Positions 1 through 11,550 of a DNA stretch of 64,000 nt are shown piece by piece (position 1 is the first letter of the stretch; every line of letters starts with the position of its first letter). Below the pieces are notes generated by a model. That model saw nothing but the letters and a program-made list of their open reading frames with translations, searched no databases and was not told the DNA's origin. The DNA is taken from the NCBI RefSeq assembly GCF_002994745.2, contig NC_037094.1:2836001-2900000 (forward strand). Direction: 5' to 3'. The stretch is from Rosa chinensis. Taxonomy: Eukaryota; Streptophyta; Magnoliopsida; Rosales; Rosaceae. Position numbers and translations under genes: made by a program.

Positions 1-2139
1 GGCCTTCAAACAATCAGCCTAATTTTCTACAGAAGCAAAACCGGAAAACTGGACCTGTAAGAGGTCCAGCAGCATTTCCGGCCCAACCACATGGAATAAA
101 GCTCTGAAAATTTGTCAGGATGATCTACACTCATAGTGGAACATTTTTTATGAAGAAGTCGAAGGCTCATTCTGAAGTTTTGATGGATAAATAATTAAAG
201 GAATAAAGGAGAAGAAACTGACCTGAAAACAGCTCAACACCACATATTCATGTTTCCCACCCATATGAAGAAAGCATTTCTTTTTCCTTGGATACATTTT
301 TTCTACCCTAAAAGATCATCATCACTTCCACATTTCTTCACCTTCATGCTTTGCTTTCATCATTACCTCATCTTTTACATATTTTACAAACCACTCTCAT
401 ACTCCACTTTCATTATTTTTCTTCATCTCATCATTTCACTCTTCTTTTTCTTCCCTATTTAAACACCTTCTCCTCTCACTCTCAATCACCAATTTCTGAA
501 TCCATAATACCAATTCCTTCATCCATTCCATCTTCTTTGTCTCTCCATTTCCTTTCCATTTTTCTCTCCATTCTCTAGTTTTAAGTTTCTGCATTTTTAA
601 GCAAAGAGAAGAAGAGAAGAAGAAGCCATGAAGCCTCCTAGCCGTCATCATCCACCTTGTGCCGTGATAGTGAAGTCTTGCTTTAAAGATTCAAGATCAA
701 CGTCTCAAGCTCTTCATCATCCACTCCCTTCATGGTGTAATTCTATCTTTTTCCTTGTAATTTCTTTTGGTTTTCTTTGTTTAGATTTGTAGAACTATGA
801 ATTCTAGTTAACAAATAATGTTAAGGGCAAAGTTTAAAGCCCGTTTATATGTTTTGAGATAAAGTTGTGATTTCTATATGTTGATTTTTATGTTGCTTAT
901 GTGAGTTTGTTTAATTAAATTTGCATGATAGAAAACTTTTGTATTTTAATCTTATGTGGTTGCAAACACTTAGGGTTTTGATATAATTGGTGCTAGGTTT
1001 AAGAACATGAAATCGACTTTTCGTTTTGTGTAAACTTGAATCAAAGTAGTAAAGGTTTTGTGCAAAGACCGAATTTAATTAAAGAGGATTGCAATTAGGT
1101 GGACTTTTCCATACTAAGTTGTACACTTGAGTTGATAGCCTTTCTCTATGTCTAATGCGTTGAACATGTCATGATTGACTAGCTTTCTAGGGCTTGATTG
1201 CATGTTTGATAGGATTAATCTAGGTGCTTTCGCTTAGGTTAATTAGCATTGAAAAGTAAAATATGGGAAATTATTTGCTTTCGAATGTTTCACATGATCA
1301 ACTCTTCTCTCATGACATTTAAAATCAACTATATGAATTGTAATTGGATTTCTTGCATATGGATGTGGTTTTGATCCACCCTTGTATATATGTTTTTACA
1401 TTTTCTTTATTTTATTTATCTTAATTTTCAATTTTAAGAATCCTAAACCCCCCCCTTATTTTTGTTCACTTGTATATATTTATTCTTTATTTTATTTTTG
1501 TAAATAATACCTTTCTTTATTTGTTTCACAATGACAGGTGTACCCTCAATCCCCGGAATAGAACGATCCCTATTTACTTATACTACTAACGATATTTCAG
1601 GGTTAAATTATGCGCTTGCTTTTAGCGCATCAGTATTTTGCTGGAATGAGATCCATTTCTGTTTGGGTTTCTTGCTGGTATGGGTGGCATCCAGGAGGGA
1701 GCTATCAATAGTGGTTGTAGTGCAAGCGTCGAACTCCGGTGAGTAGTGTATGGCGGCGGCGGCTTTACTGTAGTCTCACCTAGGGTTTGCCCTAAGTGTT
1801 TTTGTGGGGCCTTGTATTGGGCTGCTAGGGTTCTGTTTTGAGCCCATGGAATTGTTTAAATTTTTGTTAGGTCGCAAGAACCAGTTGCTCTGAGGATCAT
1901 TTTACTCTATTAGCTTCGGAGTTTCTAGGTTTTTGTTTGGAATATGAAATATTGATCAAAAAGAGTAAAGAGTATGCAGAACAAAGTGAAAAAATTTGTG
2001 CATCTTATTGTTTGCGTTTCGACCTGCTGATTCTTACTTTGTTGTCCAAATTTCACTGTAATTTTGATATGAAGCTTCAGAGGTCGAAGATCAAAATCAT
2101 TCACCTGTGAGAACTAGCCAATCACAATACAATTCTAGT
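1..2139. repeat. Unclassified repeat-like region, possible LTR-retrotransposon remnant
   Basis: No convincing gene is visible. The stretch is AT- and pyrimidine-rich. A TATA-like motif (TATTTAAA, about 459-466) lies before a TC-rich leader, and long T-rich non-coding sequence follows up to about 1.5 kb. This layout is what I would expect of an LTR plus 5' leader of a decayed retrotransposon, but no second LTR, primer site or coding domain is present in the window to prove it. The short reading frames here have no recognisable domain. The last 400 bp before the PPR gene hold its presumed 3' flank and nothing else I recognise. Confidence 0.3.
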
Positions 2140-4848
2140 TCACACTAAGCTCCACCCAGGTTCCTTCCTCGTACGATTTCCCCTCATCTGGTCTCTAATC
2201 TGCTCGGCTTCTTCCCACAGGCCCAAATCTGCACACATGTTTGAAAGGGAAACATATGTGCTAGCATCACATGGCTCCAAATCCATAATCTTTTTAGCTG
2301 TTAACTTTCCAAGCTCTACATCTCTGTGTATCACACAAGCAGCAAGCAGTGTTCCCCATATTAAACCACTAGGTTCAATAGGCATATTGATAATGAACCT
2401 CTCAGCCTCTTTCAACCTCCCTGATCGGCCAAGAACATCAACCATACAGGCATAGTGACGATAACCAGGCCTAATTCCGTAATCAGTAGCCATTGAATTT
2501 AAGTAGAAATAAGCTTCGTCAACCAATCCGTTATGGCTACAAGCATATAAAACTGCAACAAAAGTCACTGAATCAGGTTTGATTCCTTCTTCCTTCAAAA
2601 GCTCGTAGCCTCTTAAAGCCTCTGCGCCTTTCCCATGCTGAGCATAGCTTGCAATCATAGCTGTCCAGCAAATTAAGTCAGGGTTCTCGATTTGATCAAA
2701 TGATTTCTGGCAATCTTCAATGCTTCCACATTTTGAGTACATTCTCACCAGTGAGCTCCCAACAGAAACATCTGAATTCAAACCAATTTTTGTGATGTGG
2801 GCATGCATTTGAGTTCCAATACTTGGGTTATTCAAAGGTGCAATGACCCCAAGAATGGATGAAATTGTGAAGGAATCAATGGTCAAATCAGCCATTAGCA
2901 TATGATGGAACAGCAAAAGTGCCTCTTCAATGCACCCATTTTGGGCATAACCTGAAACCAGTGAAGAGCATGCAACTTCATCCTTTTGAGGAAGCATATC
3001 AAACACCTTCCTTGCCAATTCTAGAGCACTGCATTTTGAGTACATGTTCACAATTGCACCACCAACAACTACATCTCTTCCAACTCCAGCACGAAGAGCA
3101 TGACCATGAATTTCCTTACCAATCAGTAAGGAACGAGAAGCAGAACATGCAGTTAGAATTGCAGCTAAAGTCATCTGATCAGGTATTATTTCTTTGCATG
3201 GCATCTCTCGATATAACTGAAGGGCTTGATCTGCAAAGCCATGTTCTAAAAAACCGGCAATCATTGAAGCCCATGAAACATTGTCTTTGTCACGAATTTG
3301 CTGAAATGCCTTGTAAGATTCCTCTAGACTGTCACATTTTGAATACATTGTGGAAAGGGAACTACCAACAGAAGCGTCAAAGGCCAACCCAACTTTAAGA
3401 GTGTAGCTATGTATCTGCCTCCCTACACCTAAATAGTCTATAATACTCAAGACACTAGAAGTAGAAAACTTATCTGGTCTCACACTTTCCTGTAACATTC
3501 TCTGGAAAACTCCAATTGCGCTTTCAGGATTTTGATTCTGCGCAAAAGAAGATATCATTGCAGCCCATGTACCCAGATCCTTTAAAGTTCTTATCTCCCT
3601 GAACACCATTTCAGATACATCTACAGCTCCTATTTTTGAATACGCATTAATTAAAGCGGATCCAACTTCTGCAGCTGAATAGAGTCCAGATTTTAATATC
3701 AGTGAATGGATTTGGATTGCCTCTTCACTCATGGATGGTTTAGCACATGCAGTGAGTACGCTAGTAATAGTAAACTTATTTATTTCCTCTCCCATTCTTC
3801 TCATTTCTCTGAAAAACTTGAGGCCAGAGATAGAATCGTCCTTCCCCACAAAACCAGAAATGATGGCAGTCCAAGACACCACATTACGTGTTGGCATACG
3901 GGAGAATTCCTTGACAGCTTCATTCATCTTTCCACATTTGGAATATAAGTCTACAATGGCAGTCCCAACAAACACATCTTCTGCACCACGCTTAATTACC
4001 CACCCTTGAACCTCCCTCCCGATCCCAATTTCACCAAGTGCAGCACAGGCAGTCAAAACACTAGAAAACGTAAAGCTATTCGGCAACAAAAACCCACAAC
4101 ACATTTGTCGAAAAAGGTCCAGCGCAACTCCGTTCTCTCCATTTCTCACAGCCCCAGAGATAACACCGTTCCAAATCACAACATTCCAACACGAAACATC
4201 ATGAAACACCCTCAAAGCATCCTCAAAGCTGCCACTTTTCGCAAACAAGTCTATCATTCCAGACCGAACATAATCACTACTAAAGAACCCATTTTTCGTT
4301 GCAAGCGAATAAACCTGCTCACCCAAACTAGAAGCTTGCAAGGCAGTGCAAGCCGAAAGAACACTCCCATAAGTAAACTCATCAGGCTCAAAACCCGAAC
4401 AATGCATCCTGCAGAACACTCCCCATGAATTCTCAAACATCGAGCTCCTGTTATAACCCGAAACCATCAAATTCCAAGAGATCACATTTCTCTCAGGAAT
4501 TACATCGAACAGGTGGAGTGCATCTGCCATGGAACCAGATCTACAGTAACAGCCAAGTAAAGAGTTCGCAATGGCGACATTGGATGGGAGTAAATCGATT
4601 CTGAGAAAGTGGGCATGTAAGATTCTAGTGTTTGTAATACTGCAGTGAGTTGATTTTGTGTAATCATTGAGGAATTGGAAGGGGTCAAAAAGACTGGGAA
4701 TTTCGGGGTTTTCAATGGGGAAAAATGATGGGTTTTTAACGGCGGCAAGGGAGGATATGGATTTGAGAGTGGAGAGTGAGATTTTGGGATTGAGGAGAGA
4801 TTTCATTCGGATTCGTGTAAGCATTTGGGATTTTGGGTAGATTATCAT
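2140..4848 (-). CDS. OTP87: E-class PPR protein, OTP87-like (At1g74600 orthologue candidate)
   Basis: Single-exon gene of 902 codons, read from 4848 to the stop at 2140. The protein is almost wholly PPR repeats of the P-L-S type, recognisable by repeated 'VSWTAMI.G', 'PD.FT..SVL.AC' and 'VGSALI.MYSKCG' blocks, about 20 units from residue 75 to 800. It ends with an E motif (GTLLAAC...ELGK, then KEPGWSLV) and has no DYW deaminase domain. Length (about 895 aa in Arabidopsis) and remembered C-terminal wording match At1g74600/OTP87, a mitochondrial C-to-U RNA editing factor acting on nad7 and atp1. The first 30 residues are rich in K, R, S and L with few acids, which suits an organelle-targeting peptide. 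The ATG at 4848 is the first in frame; later Met residues (9 and 15) are possible starts. The frame is intact. Class assignment is sure; the orthologue call is from memory. Confidence 0.85.
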   Translation of the reverse strand: MIIYPKSQMLTRIRMKSLLNPKISLSTLKSISSLAAVKNPSFFPIENPEIPSLFDPFQFLNDYTKSTHCSITNTRILHAHFLRIDLLPSNVAIANSLLGCYCRSGSMADALHLFDVIPERNVISWNLMVSGYNRSSMFENSWGVFCRMHCSGFEPDEFTYGSVLSACTALQASSLGEQVYSLATKNGFFSSDYVRSGMIDLFAKSGSFEDALRVFHDVSCWNVVIWNGVISGAVRNGENGVALDLFRQMCCGFLLPNSFTFSSVLTACAALGEIGIGREVQGWVIKRGAEDVFVGTAIVDLYSKCGKMNEAVKEFSRMPTRNVVSWTAIISGFVGKDDSISGLKFFREMRRMGEEINKFTITSVLTACAKPSMSEEAIQIHSLILKSGLYSAAEVGSALINAYSKIGAVDVSEMVFREIRTLKDLGTWAAMISSFAQNQNPESAIGVFQRMLQESVRPDKFSTSSVLSIIDYLGVGRQIHSYTLKVGLAFDASVGSSLSTMYSKCDSLEESYKAFQQIRDKDNVSWASMIAGFLEHGFADQALQLYREMPCKEIIPDQMTLAAILTACSASRSLLIGKEIHGHALRAGVGRDVVVGGAIVNMYSKCSALELARKVFDMLPQKDEVACSSLVSGYAQNGCIEEALLLFHHMLMADLTIDSFTISSILGVIAPLNNPSIGTQMHAHITKIGLNSDVSVGSSLVRMYSKCGSIEDCQKSFDQIENPDLICWTAMIASYAQHGKGAEALRGYELLKEEGIKPDSVTFVAVLYACSHNGLVDEAYFYLNSMATDYGIRPGYRHYACMVDVLGRSGRLKEAERFIINMPIEPSGLIWGTLLAACVIHRDVELGKLTAKKIMDLEPCDASTYVSLSNMCADLGLWEEAEQIRDQMRGNRTRKEPGWSLV

Positions 4849-4943
4849 TTTGAAGAAAGGCGGGAAAGCAGTGTATAAACTCTCCTATCTGAATCTTGTG
4901 TGATGACGTATAATAAAGTTCTAACCATATGAATTGACAACAA

Positions 4944-5024
4944 GTCAAGATGGCCGAGTTGGTCTAAGGCGCCAGTTTCAGGTACTGGTCCGAAAGGGCA
5001 TGGGTTCGAATCCCATTCTTGACA
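4944..5024 (+). tRNA. tRNA-Leu(CAG): tRNA-Leu (anticodon CAG)
   Basis: The acceptor stem GTCAAGA (4944-4950) pairs perfectly with TCTTGAC (5017-5023), followed by discriminator A. The A-box region reads TGGCCGAGTTGGTCTAAGG. The anticodon stem CCAGT/ACTGG encloses the seven-base loop TTCAGGT with CAG at 4979-4981. There is a long class-II variable arm, and the T arm ATGGG-TTCGAAT-CCCAT supplies the B box. No intron is present. CCA is not encoded, as expected for a nuclear gene. A T-run follows from about 5029, which can serve as the RNA polymerase III terminator. It lies 95 bp from, and divergent to, the PPR start codon. Confidence 0.96.
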
Positions 5025-5297
5025 TTTATTTTTTCAATTTTTTATTTTTATTTTTTCGTTTTTAATATTAATTTCTGAAACTGTGAAACTAACGTATATA
5101 TGTGTGCGGTTTATAAGTTATAACTTCCAAGTTAGATACATATATTGACATGGATTATAACATCCATGCATTTACATTTTCTTTACTAGCCTAACTTATC
5201 ATCTGTGGTTGTAACGTGCTAGCAACACCATATTATTTTATGTTGCATCTATACATCTACATCTTCTTGCTTCTAGTATCAAGACTTCCAGTTCATC

Positions 5298-5517
5298 CAC
5301 TGGCGGATCCAAGTAGGGGCAAAAGTGGGCTGACGCGTCCACTCAAATTTTGTAGAGAATGTATATAATTAATACTTGTTGCCTTGTTTGTCAGAATCAA
5401 CAAAAGTAGAAGTATAGAGAATGTCCCCACTTAATTCCTTTAACAATTATATATATAATATTTTTTCATCTATGTTTAACTACGCCCCCATAGAAAACAA
5501 AAGCTGGATCCGCCATG
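5298..5517. mobile_element. hAT-type MITE, 220 bp
   Basis: The ends are near-perfect inverted repeats: CACTGGCGGATCC at the left and GGATCCGCCATG at the right. The element is flanked by the identical 8-bp duplication AGTTCATC at 5290-5297 and 5518-5525, the size made by hAT transposases. It has no coding capacity. It sits about 330 bp upstream of the ATG of the first GST gene. The corresponding upstream region of the related GST at 11936 lacks it, so it inserted after the duplication. Confidence 0.9.
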
Positions 5518-5787
5518 AGTTCATCAACAAGAATGATTTATAATTGTAAGAAAGATGTCGACCTTTGCCAAAATCCAAAGAAATATTGCTGCCCCCCTTT
5601 CACGAAAGTTTCCACACAAGATCCAAAGTTGAAATTTCAATGATATAGAAAATGCAAATTATTTCTTAGTTTCCATCTTCTTTTTGTTTGACTATTCAAT
5701 ACCAGCAAAGTTTCAACTTTCAAGACTTTGGATGCATTTTCTTATTAACAAATTGGAAACTATATATTAAAAAAAAGAAGTTAGAAC

Positions 5788-5796
5788 TATATAAAG
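5788..5796 (+). promoter_or_regulatory. TATA box of GST gene at 5852
   Basis: TATATAAAG begins 64 nt before the ATG. The same motif occurs at the same distance in both other GST genes of the window, which supports it as the core promoter. Confidence 0.8.
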
Positions 5797-5851
5797 AAGC
5801 ATGCTAAACATGAACTGATGAACTCAGTAACCAAGCAAAGATCTGAGAGAG

Positions 5852-6947
5852 ATGGCAGGGAAAGAGAGTGTGATAGTACATGGGATGTGGGCAAGCCCTT
5901 ACTCTAAGAGGGTTGAACTAGCCCTCAAAGTGAAGGGCATACCTTATGAATATGTGGAGGAAGATTTCAAGAACAAAACCCCAGAGCTGCTCAAGTACAA
6001 CCCAGTTCACAAGAAGATCCCTGTTTTTGTTCACAATGGAAAACCTATTGCTGAGTCTCTTGTCATCCTTGAATATATTGAAGAAGTTTGGAAAGATTGT
6101 CCTCAACTTCTCCCAAATGATCCCTACGAAAAGGCTCAAGTTCGATTCTGGGTTGACTTTATCAACCAAAAGGTGAGCCTCCAAGCTAAGCTAGCTTTTG
6201 CTTCTCTATAAAGGGCACATAATATTTTGATTCTTGTCCATTAGAAAATAAGAAACTGCTATGTGTTCTGATTCATTGAGATCAGGTAGCCGGACTTTTG
6301 TTAAAACTGTCCCTGGTAGCATAATTAACATGTCACACTTTTTGGTAGCACAACATCATGAACTTGATTCTTTACTCCATTAGAAACTGATAAACATGAG
6401 TCTCAAGGCATGTTATGTTGTCAAACCTGTTGATTTGAGTTCATGAAGCATTAATAGACTCTAATTGAAGTGTGTAGTTCAAATTCATAGTCCGATAATG
6501 TAACATTTTAGATCCGATAGGAAAACTCTTATCAAAGGACTAATGTTTGAGAGTTACTATGTGCAGTTCACTGACATCATGATGACAATAATTAAAACTA
6601 AGGGAGAAGTACAAGAGAAAGCCCTGAGTCAGGTGCATGAACTAATTAAGGTGCTTGATGAAGGAATCAAGATCTTTTTCCCAGATGGGAATCCAACTTT
6701 TGAGGTTAAGAATTTGGGGCTCCTAGACATTATAGCAAGTACAGTGTTTTGCTCATTTTCAGCTACAGAAGAAGTGATTGGTGCAAAGATCATAGACCCA
6801 GAGAAGACTCCATTGCTATACTCCTGGGTGAAAGCTCTGGGCGAGCACCCTCTAGTGATGGACATAATTGTTCCTCATGAAAAGCTGGTGTCAATTCTTG
6901 GGCCTTGGAGACAGAGTTTCATCAATCCTCCTCCTTCTCAAACTTAA
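5852..6947 (+). CDS. GSTU: Tau-class glutathione S-transferase (copy 1)
   Basis: Two exons, 5852-6172 and 6567-6947, with a 394-bp GT-AG intron in phase 0, give 233 aa. The N-terminal thioredoxin-like domain (about residues 7-85) has the tau-class W-A-S-P motif with the presumed catalytic Ser15, the KIPV cis-Pro region near residue 55-58 and the glutathione-contacting Glu68-Ser69. The all-helical C-terminal domain (about 95-225) contains the N-LGLLDI motif. Family role: cytosolic conjugation of glutathione to electrophiles and stress detoxification. The ATG follows AGAGAG after a TATA box 64 nt upstream. Exon 1, the intron and the promoter closely resemble the gene at 11936, so the two are tandem duplicates. 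A hAT MITE is inserted in this promoter only. The intron boundary was chosen by comparing all three GSTs; the exon 2 start (after GTGCAG) is the least certain point. Confidence 0.9.
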
Positions 6948-7765
6948 TTAATGTTGCATCACTTGGCCTTTGCATGTTCTTGCTTTGCTTTGCTTCTGTT
7001 TCTTTTATTATAATCTGAATAGTTGGAAATAATTTATTCCTCATCAACTTCTGAATTCAATATGCAGGCTTTCGTTTCAACTACTTTGGCTTGTAATATA
7101 TCAGTATATTCCATAATGTGATTGGAATATTTCAACAATTTATACTACTATTCTTAGAGCCACTTTCAGCTTCTAGCTCCATAACGAGTTGGTGCTTTAT
7201 TATAGGCAAACACAGCAGGACAAACAGTTTGAGAATAATAATTGGAGTTGTTGAAGACCCTAAAGAGAGATTACTAAAATGGTTAAGAGAAGTTTCAACT
7301 TTCCTGTGTTATATATTGCAATGATCTGCTTCCATTGAAACTACAGTTTCAACTCATGTATGATGCATTTTTGTCCACAGTGAAATCGGTCACTGTCTTT
7401 AGGTTTAGATGGATAATGGAGGTAATGTAAATAGAAAAAAGAAAGTGACTTTGCTTGCAATATATATAGAATCTTAATACTGAGAACTTGTAGGAAGTTT
7501 AATACAGGGAAACTTGACCTATCCACCTTAAGCTAATAGCCAGAAATGAACTTGGCCAGAAAACTGAAAGAAAGCAGCTGGAATTCGTCGGCCTTTATTA
7601 GAACAGAAGGGTCACATAGGAAAGGGACAAGATGGCTAAGGAAATAAGAGTACTGCTAGACAGACTAAAGGAAACCTAATTCAAATTTTGGATACATGTC
7701 ATCTAGCTATGACACTAGCTATGGCATCATTTAGTATCCAAATTTTGAAATCTCATATGATAAGG
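6948..7765. other. Intergenic, between two convergent GST genes
   Basis: The 3' flanks of the GST ending at 6947 and the one ending at 7766 face each other here. I see no gene, repeat or RNA. Short frames lack domains. Confidence 0.6.
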
Positions 7766-8578
7766 TCAAGCAGCACTAGATTTGAGGGCATAGTTTCTGA
7801 AAAAGTGAAGAACTGATACTAGCTTTTCATGAGGGGTTAACTCTTTCACTAAAGGCAACTCATTCAGAGATTTCAGCCAAGTAAACAAAAGTGGGTTTTT
7901 CTCTGGGTCAATAGTTGTTATACCAAGCACTTCTTCCTGAACTTTATGAGGGCCAAACTGTGAACACAATACAATGTCCAGAAGCCCCAGATTGTTGCTG
8001 CAGTCAATAGAAGGAGCCCCGTCTGGGAATAAGTCCTTGATTCCCTCTTCAAATGTCTTTAATTTCTCAAACAATTCTTTGATGGCCTTCTCTTGTACTT
8101 CTCCATCAGTTTTGCATAACAGGGACATAGTCTCAAATACCTGCACTCAAAAGTGCAGACTCAAAACGATTATTCATTTTAGCTAGAAAACTAACTTGTT
8201 TGACAAATTTAGAGGCAACTAATTAGCTCACGGATACGAAATGCATATGCAACTTACATGTTGCTGGAGAAAGCTAGCCCAGAAGCGAACTTGAGCCCTT
8301 TTGTAAGGATCCTCCTGCAGAAGCTTAGGACCAGTTTTCCATGTTTCATCAATGTATTCAAGAATAATTAGTGATTCAGCAATAGGCTTTCCATTGTGAA
8401 CAAATACAGGAACCTTTTTGTGAACAAGATTGTATTTGAGGAGTGATGGACTCTTGTTCCTCAAATCTTCGTCAACAAACTCAAAGGGAATGCCTTCGGT
8501 TTTCAGCGCCAGCTCTACACTCTTAGAGAAAGGACTAGCCCACATTCCATGTAGACTCACCACATTTTCCTCTACCAT
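7766..8578 (-). CDS. GSTU: Tau-class glutathione S-transferase (copy 3, opposite strand)
   Basis: Exon 1 is 8578-8258 (321 nt, same length as in the other two copies) and exon 2 is 8140-7766, joined across a short 117-bp GT-AG intron, giving 231 aa. The thioredoxin-like domain shows W-A-S-P with Ser15, KVPV and Glu68-Ser69. The C-terminal domain keeps the NNLGLLDI and PHEKLVSVL blocks. It is clearly more diverged from the two plus-strand copies than they are from each other, so it is an older paralogue. A TATA box lies 64 nt upstream of the ATG on its strand. No disabling change is seen. Role by family: glutathione conjugation in the cytosol; the substrate cannot be told from sequence. Confidence 0.9.
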
Positions 8579-8633
8579 CTCTCTTTTACTCCATTTTTCA
8601 GTTGATAATGACTCAACTCTTTCCAGTTTGCAG

Positions 8634-8642
8634 CTTTATATA
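8634..8642 (-). promoter_or_regulatory. TATA box of minus-strand GST
   Basis: TATATAAAG on the minus strand begins 64 nt before the ATG at 8578, the same spacing as in the two plus-strand GST genes. Confidence 0.8.
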
Positions 8643-9120
8643 GAGGTCAGGTTATCTTCTTTACTTCTTTTCTAAGTTTTTATGAAGAATTCACCTTAAA
8701 AAGGAATAAAAACAACCCACAGAAAAAAATAATAATATACCTACTGTGGTCAATGGTGATATAACTATAAAGAAAACTAAAATAAAAACAAAATTTTTTG
8801 GTCAGAATGAAAAATAATTGAACTTAATATAGTATCTGTATAGTCATCTCTTCTGTCATGCGAAAAAGATATCACCAAATAAAATGGATTGGTGATAAGG
8901 TCATTGACCAACTGATAGATCAGTTCTTTGTTCCCCAAGGAAGCCATCATCAGCCGGTTTCAGAAGATGTTACCTTATTTAACTTTTGATGAATAGAGGA
9001 CATATATACAATGTAAAATCAATTCAAAGATGAAAACATGTAAATGATTCATCAATGCACTGAAACAGATAAAGAAAAAGAGAACATTAGAATATTAGAA
9101 CTCTTTTTTTCTGGCAGAAG
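8643..9120. other. Upstream region of the minus-strand GST; no gene seen
   Basis: AT-rich sequence without domains or clear repeats; presumably upstream regulatory DNA of the GST at 8578. Confidence 0.5.
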
Positions 9121-9131
9121 TTTAGTACAAT

Positions 9132-10120
9132 TTTTTTTTTTTTGAGTTAAATATAATGGTTTCATTCATAGTAACACAAGCCAGAATGACACAGTACATA
9201 GTTCCCACTAGAGAGGATAGGTGCCATTACACTTGAAACAATTCTGCTCATTTTCAGAAGCCTAGCAGAATAACATAATTCTAAACTAAAAATAATAGCA
9301 GACAAAGTTCCCAGTGCCAATGCGCTCAATTGCGGTACACCAAAAAACTTTGCACCTAGATGTGTACAACCAACGATCATTCTGTAGGTAAAGTACCAAA
9401 GCTATGGTCCGTAAAAACTTAGGGAATTATTGAAAGTAAACTAAGCTACTATCATAGGATCCCGAAAAAAACGAGAAATAATATGGGCCTAGGGCACAAA
9501 ACCCCAGCCCCAATCCCTAAGTCTCAAAAGCAGCCCAAAGAAACAGTGGGCTCAAAACCCAGCAGACTGGCCCAACCGGCCCCACCCCAATCCTTTGTAT
9601 AGCAGCCACACGTGCACAACCCAGCGCCGTCGAAACCATGTCGCCGATCTCGAACGCCGTCAATGGAGCATCTCCAACCATCAAGAGCTCCAAACTAGAA
9701 ACCAAGCAAAAACCGTCAAGGGTTCACCCAAAAACCAGATCGAAGCCACCAATAAAAGTTGGCAACACCACTTGGAAGGAAAGCAGATTGGGATCCAACC
9801 GCCTCCCATCCCAATCCATCGCCCACATCACTGAAATTGAACACCGGCCACCGTGTGTGAAAAGAAAGAGGAAACAGAACACCACTGAACCATCTGCCAA
9901 AGATTTGAGTAGCCACAGTTTCTCAGAAGCTACCGCAAGCCTTAACATTCATCACCCGTCCGGCAACGGAACAGACAGTAGGAAGGCCAGAGGCCAATCC
10001 AGCCTCTGCGCGCCACCGGAGCATGATCGAAACAAGAAGCGAAACCTCTGTGTTTAGGGGCCCGTGAAGTGCGTAGCGTCCTCCAAAAACCAAAATAAGT
10101 TTTTTAGAGTCTTACAAGAT
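9132..10120 (-). mobile_element. Poly(A) non-LTR retroposon, minus orientation
   Basis: The left end is a T-run (9132-9143), that is, a poly(A) tail on the minus strand. The insert is flanked by the identical 11-bp sequence TTTAGTACAAT at 9121-9131 and 10121-10131, a typical target duplication for reverse-transcribed elements. The right part (5' end) is GC-rich while the left part is AT-rich. Its reading frames show no endonuclease or reverse transcriptase, so it is a non-autonomous or internally deleted LINE derivative or a processed transcript. Which family it belongs to I cannot say. Confidence 0.7.
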
Positions 10121-10131
10121 TTTAGTACAAT

Positions 10132-11550
10132 CTTTTTGAATCATAGCATCAGATGAAAAGTGTATTACTATTGATTTGATTCTTTAGGACCAAGAAAAGT
10201 GTAACCATTTGACTAGGGCGCCGCCCTCTTGAAAATTTGAAAAGCATTCTTAATTTTTCTAGATAAACTTGTCAAAACATGTTAATGGCAGCAAACATAA
10301 CCAACAGTTGGAGCATTTCACATGCGCCTAAAGGGTTTATCTTGGGCCTAGAAAGCGTTTGGGTTCTCCTTGACAAAGTAAAAAAAAAAAGAACCAACAT
10401 TCAAGCAAAAACTCAGGGAAAGATGGCAAAGGAAAACATATTATAAATTATAACTATCTTTCTACACAAGCTAACATGTAGATGAGTTTCTGTAAAAATC
10501 ATCCCTATATCGTCGATCTTACAATAGCTTGCTTAACCTAAAAGCCTACATTACTGGTTTTTTTTTTTTTTTCAAGTGTAGCTGTCATATCTTTGACTAT
10601 TTACTGGAAGCTCACACCAAATTACCGAGTATAGTCACAAGGTGCATAATAAACCTATAGAGAGATACTCATTGGTATACTTTTCTCTTCTGCTGATGAA
10701 TTTGTAGAAGTTATACTAACGCAGTCGGAAAGATCACCTAAGGTTTACAAGCAATAAACCTAAAATAAAGGTTTTGGAGTCCACCAGAGATAAAAGAGAT
10801 AAGAAAAGAAACCCTAAACCCCACGGGTAAAAATTGAGATTTATCATGTAAGGTTTACCTGCAGGCTTAAGGTTGCTTATCTATGAGAAAAGAAACCCTA
10901 AAGCCCACAGGTAAAAATAAAACAAACCCAAAACAAACTAGGAAACCGAAAATTCTAAAAAACAGTAAATTGCAGTTTTAAGGCCCTAAACGACCCCGAA
11001 AGCCCGAAAAAGTCCACACATCGTGCCATACCAACGAGTTTTGTTCCTAGCGCGATTCCCTTTCCTGAAAGGTATGGCACGATCAAATCGGACACCGAAT
11101 GCGAAAGTTGCAATAGTAACTTGAGTTTTCCTCCTTTTGCATGATCGAACTGTTATTCAATTAGGACTGCCATTCGCTCTACATCATATACACTCTTTTC
11201 TCCTATTTCTTCTTCTGCAAAATGTGCTACTCCCCATAGTGAGATTCATCCCGGTGGTGAAACATATATAGTTCCCCGTCATCATGCTTCACAAATGCAC
11301 CAGCACAAATTATTGTAGTCAGGAACTGAGTAATATAACTAGCTCAAGATTGCATAGGCAATACAATAAGCAGATACTGCTTTCTCATAAGAGAATTTAA
11401 ATATCACATTAAGTAATTAACTATGAATGGATATATTATCATTTTATCCTTGCAGCGAAAATTTGTACAAGTACGTACGTACAGAGCAACATACTAGATT
11501 TGCTATCACCTGAGAAACCTAGCTTGTCTGCTGCCCTGCCTACCTGTATA
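10132..11550. other. Intergenic, no gene seen
   Basis: AT-rich sequence. A motif of about 27 bp around AAACCCTAAA.CCCAC.GGTAAAAA occurs twice (about 10803 and 10889). From about 11550 the sequence starts to resemble the region upstream of the GST at 5852, marking the edge of the GST duplication. Confidence 0.5.

Noticed and set aside
250..578. Phe/Ser/Leu-rich frames near the left end
   Set aside because: They are translations of pyrimidine-rich non-coding sequence.
9638..10057. 139-codon plus-strand frame in the retroposon
   Set aside because: No domain is recognisable and it is antisense to the poly(A) orientation of the element.
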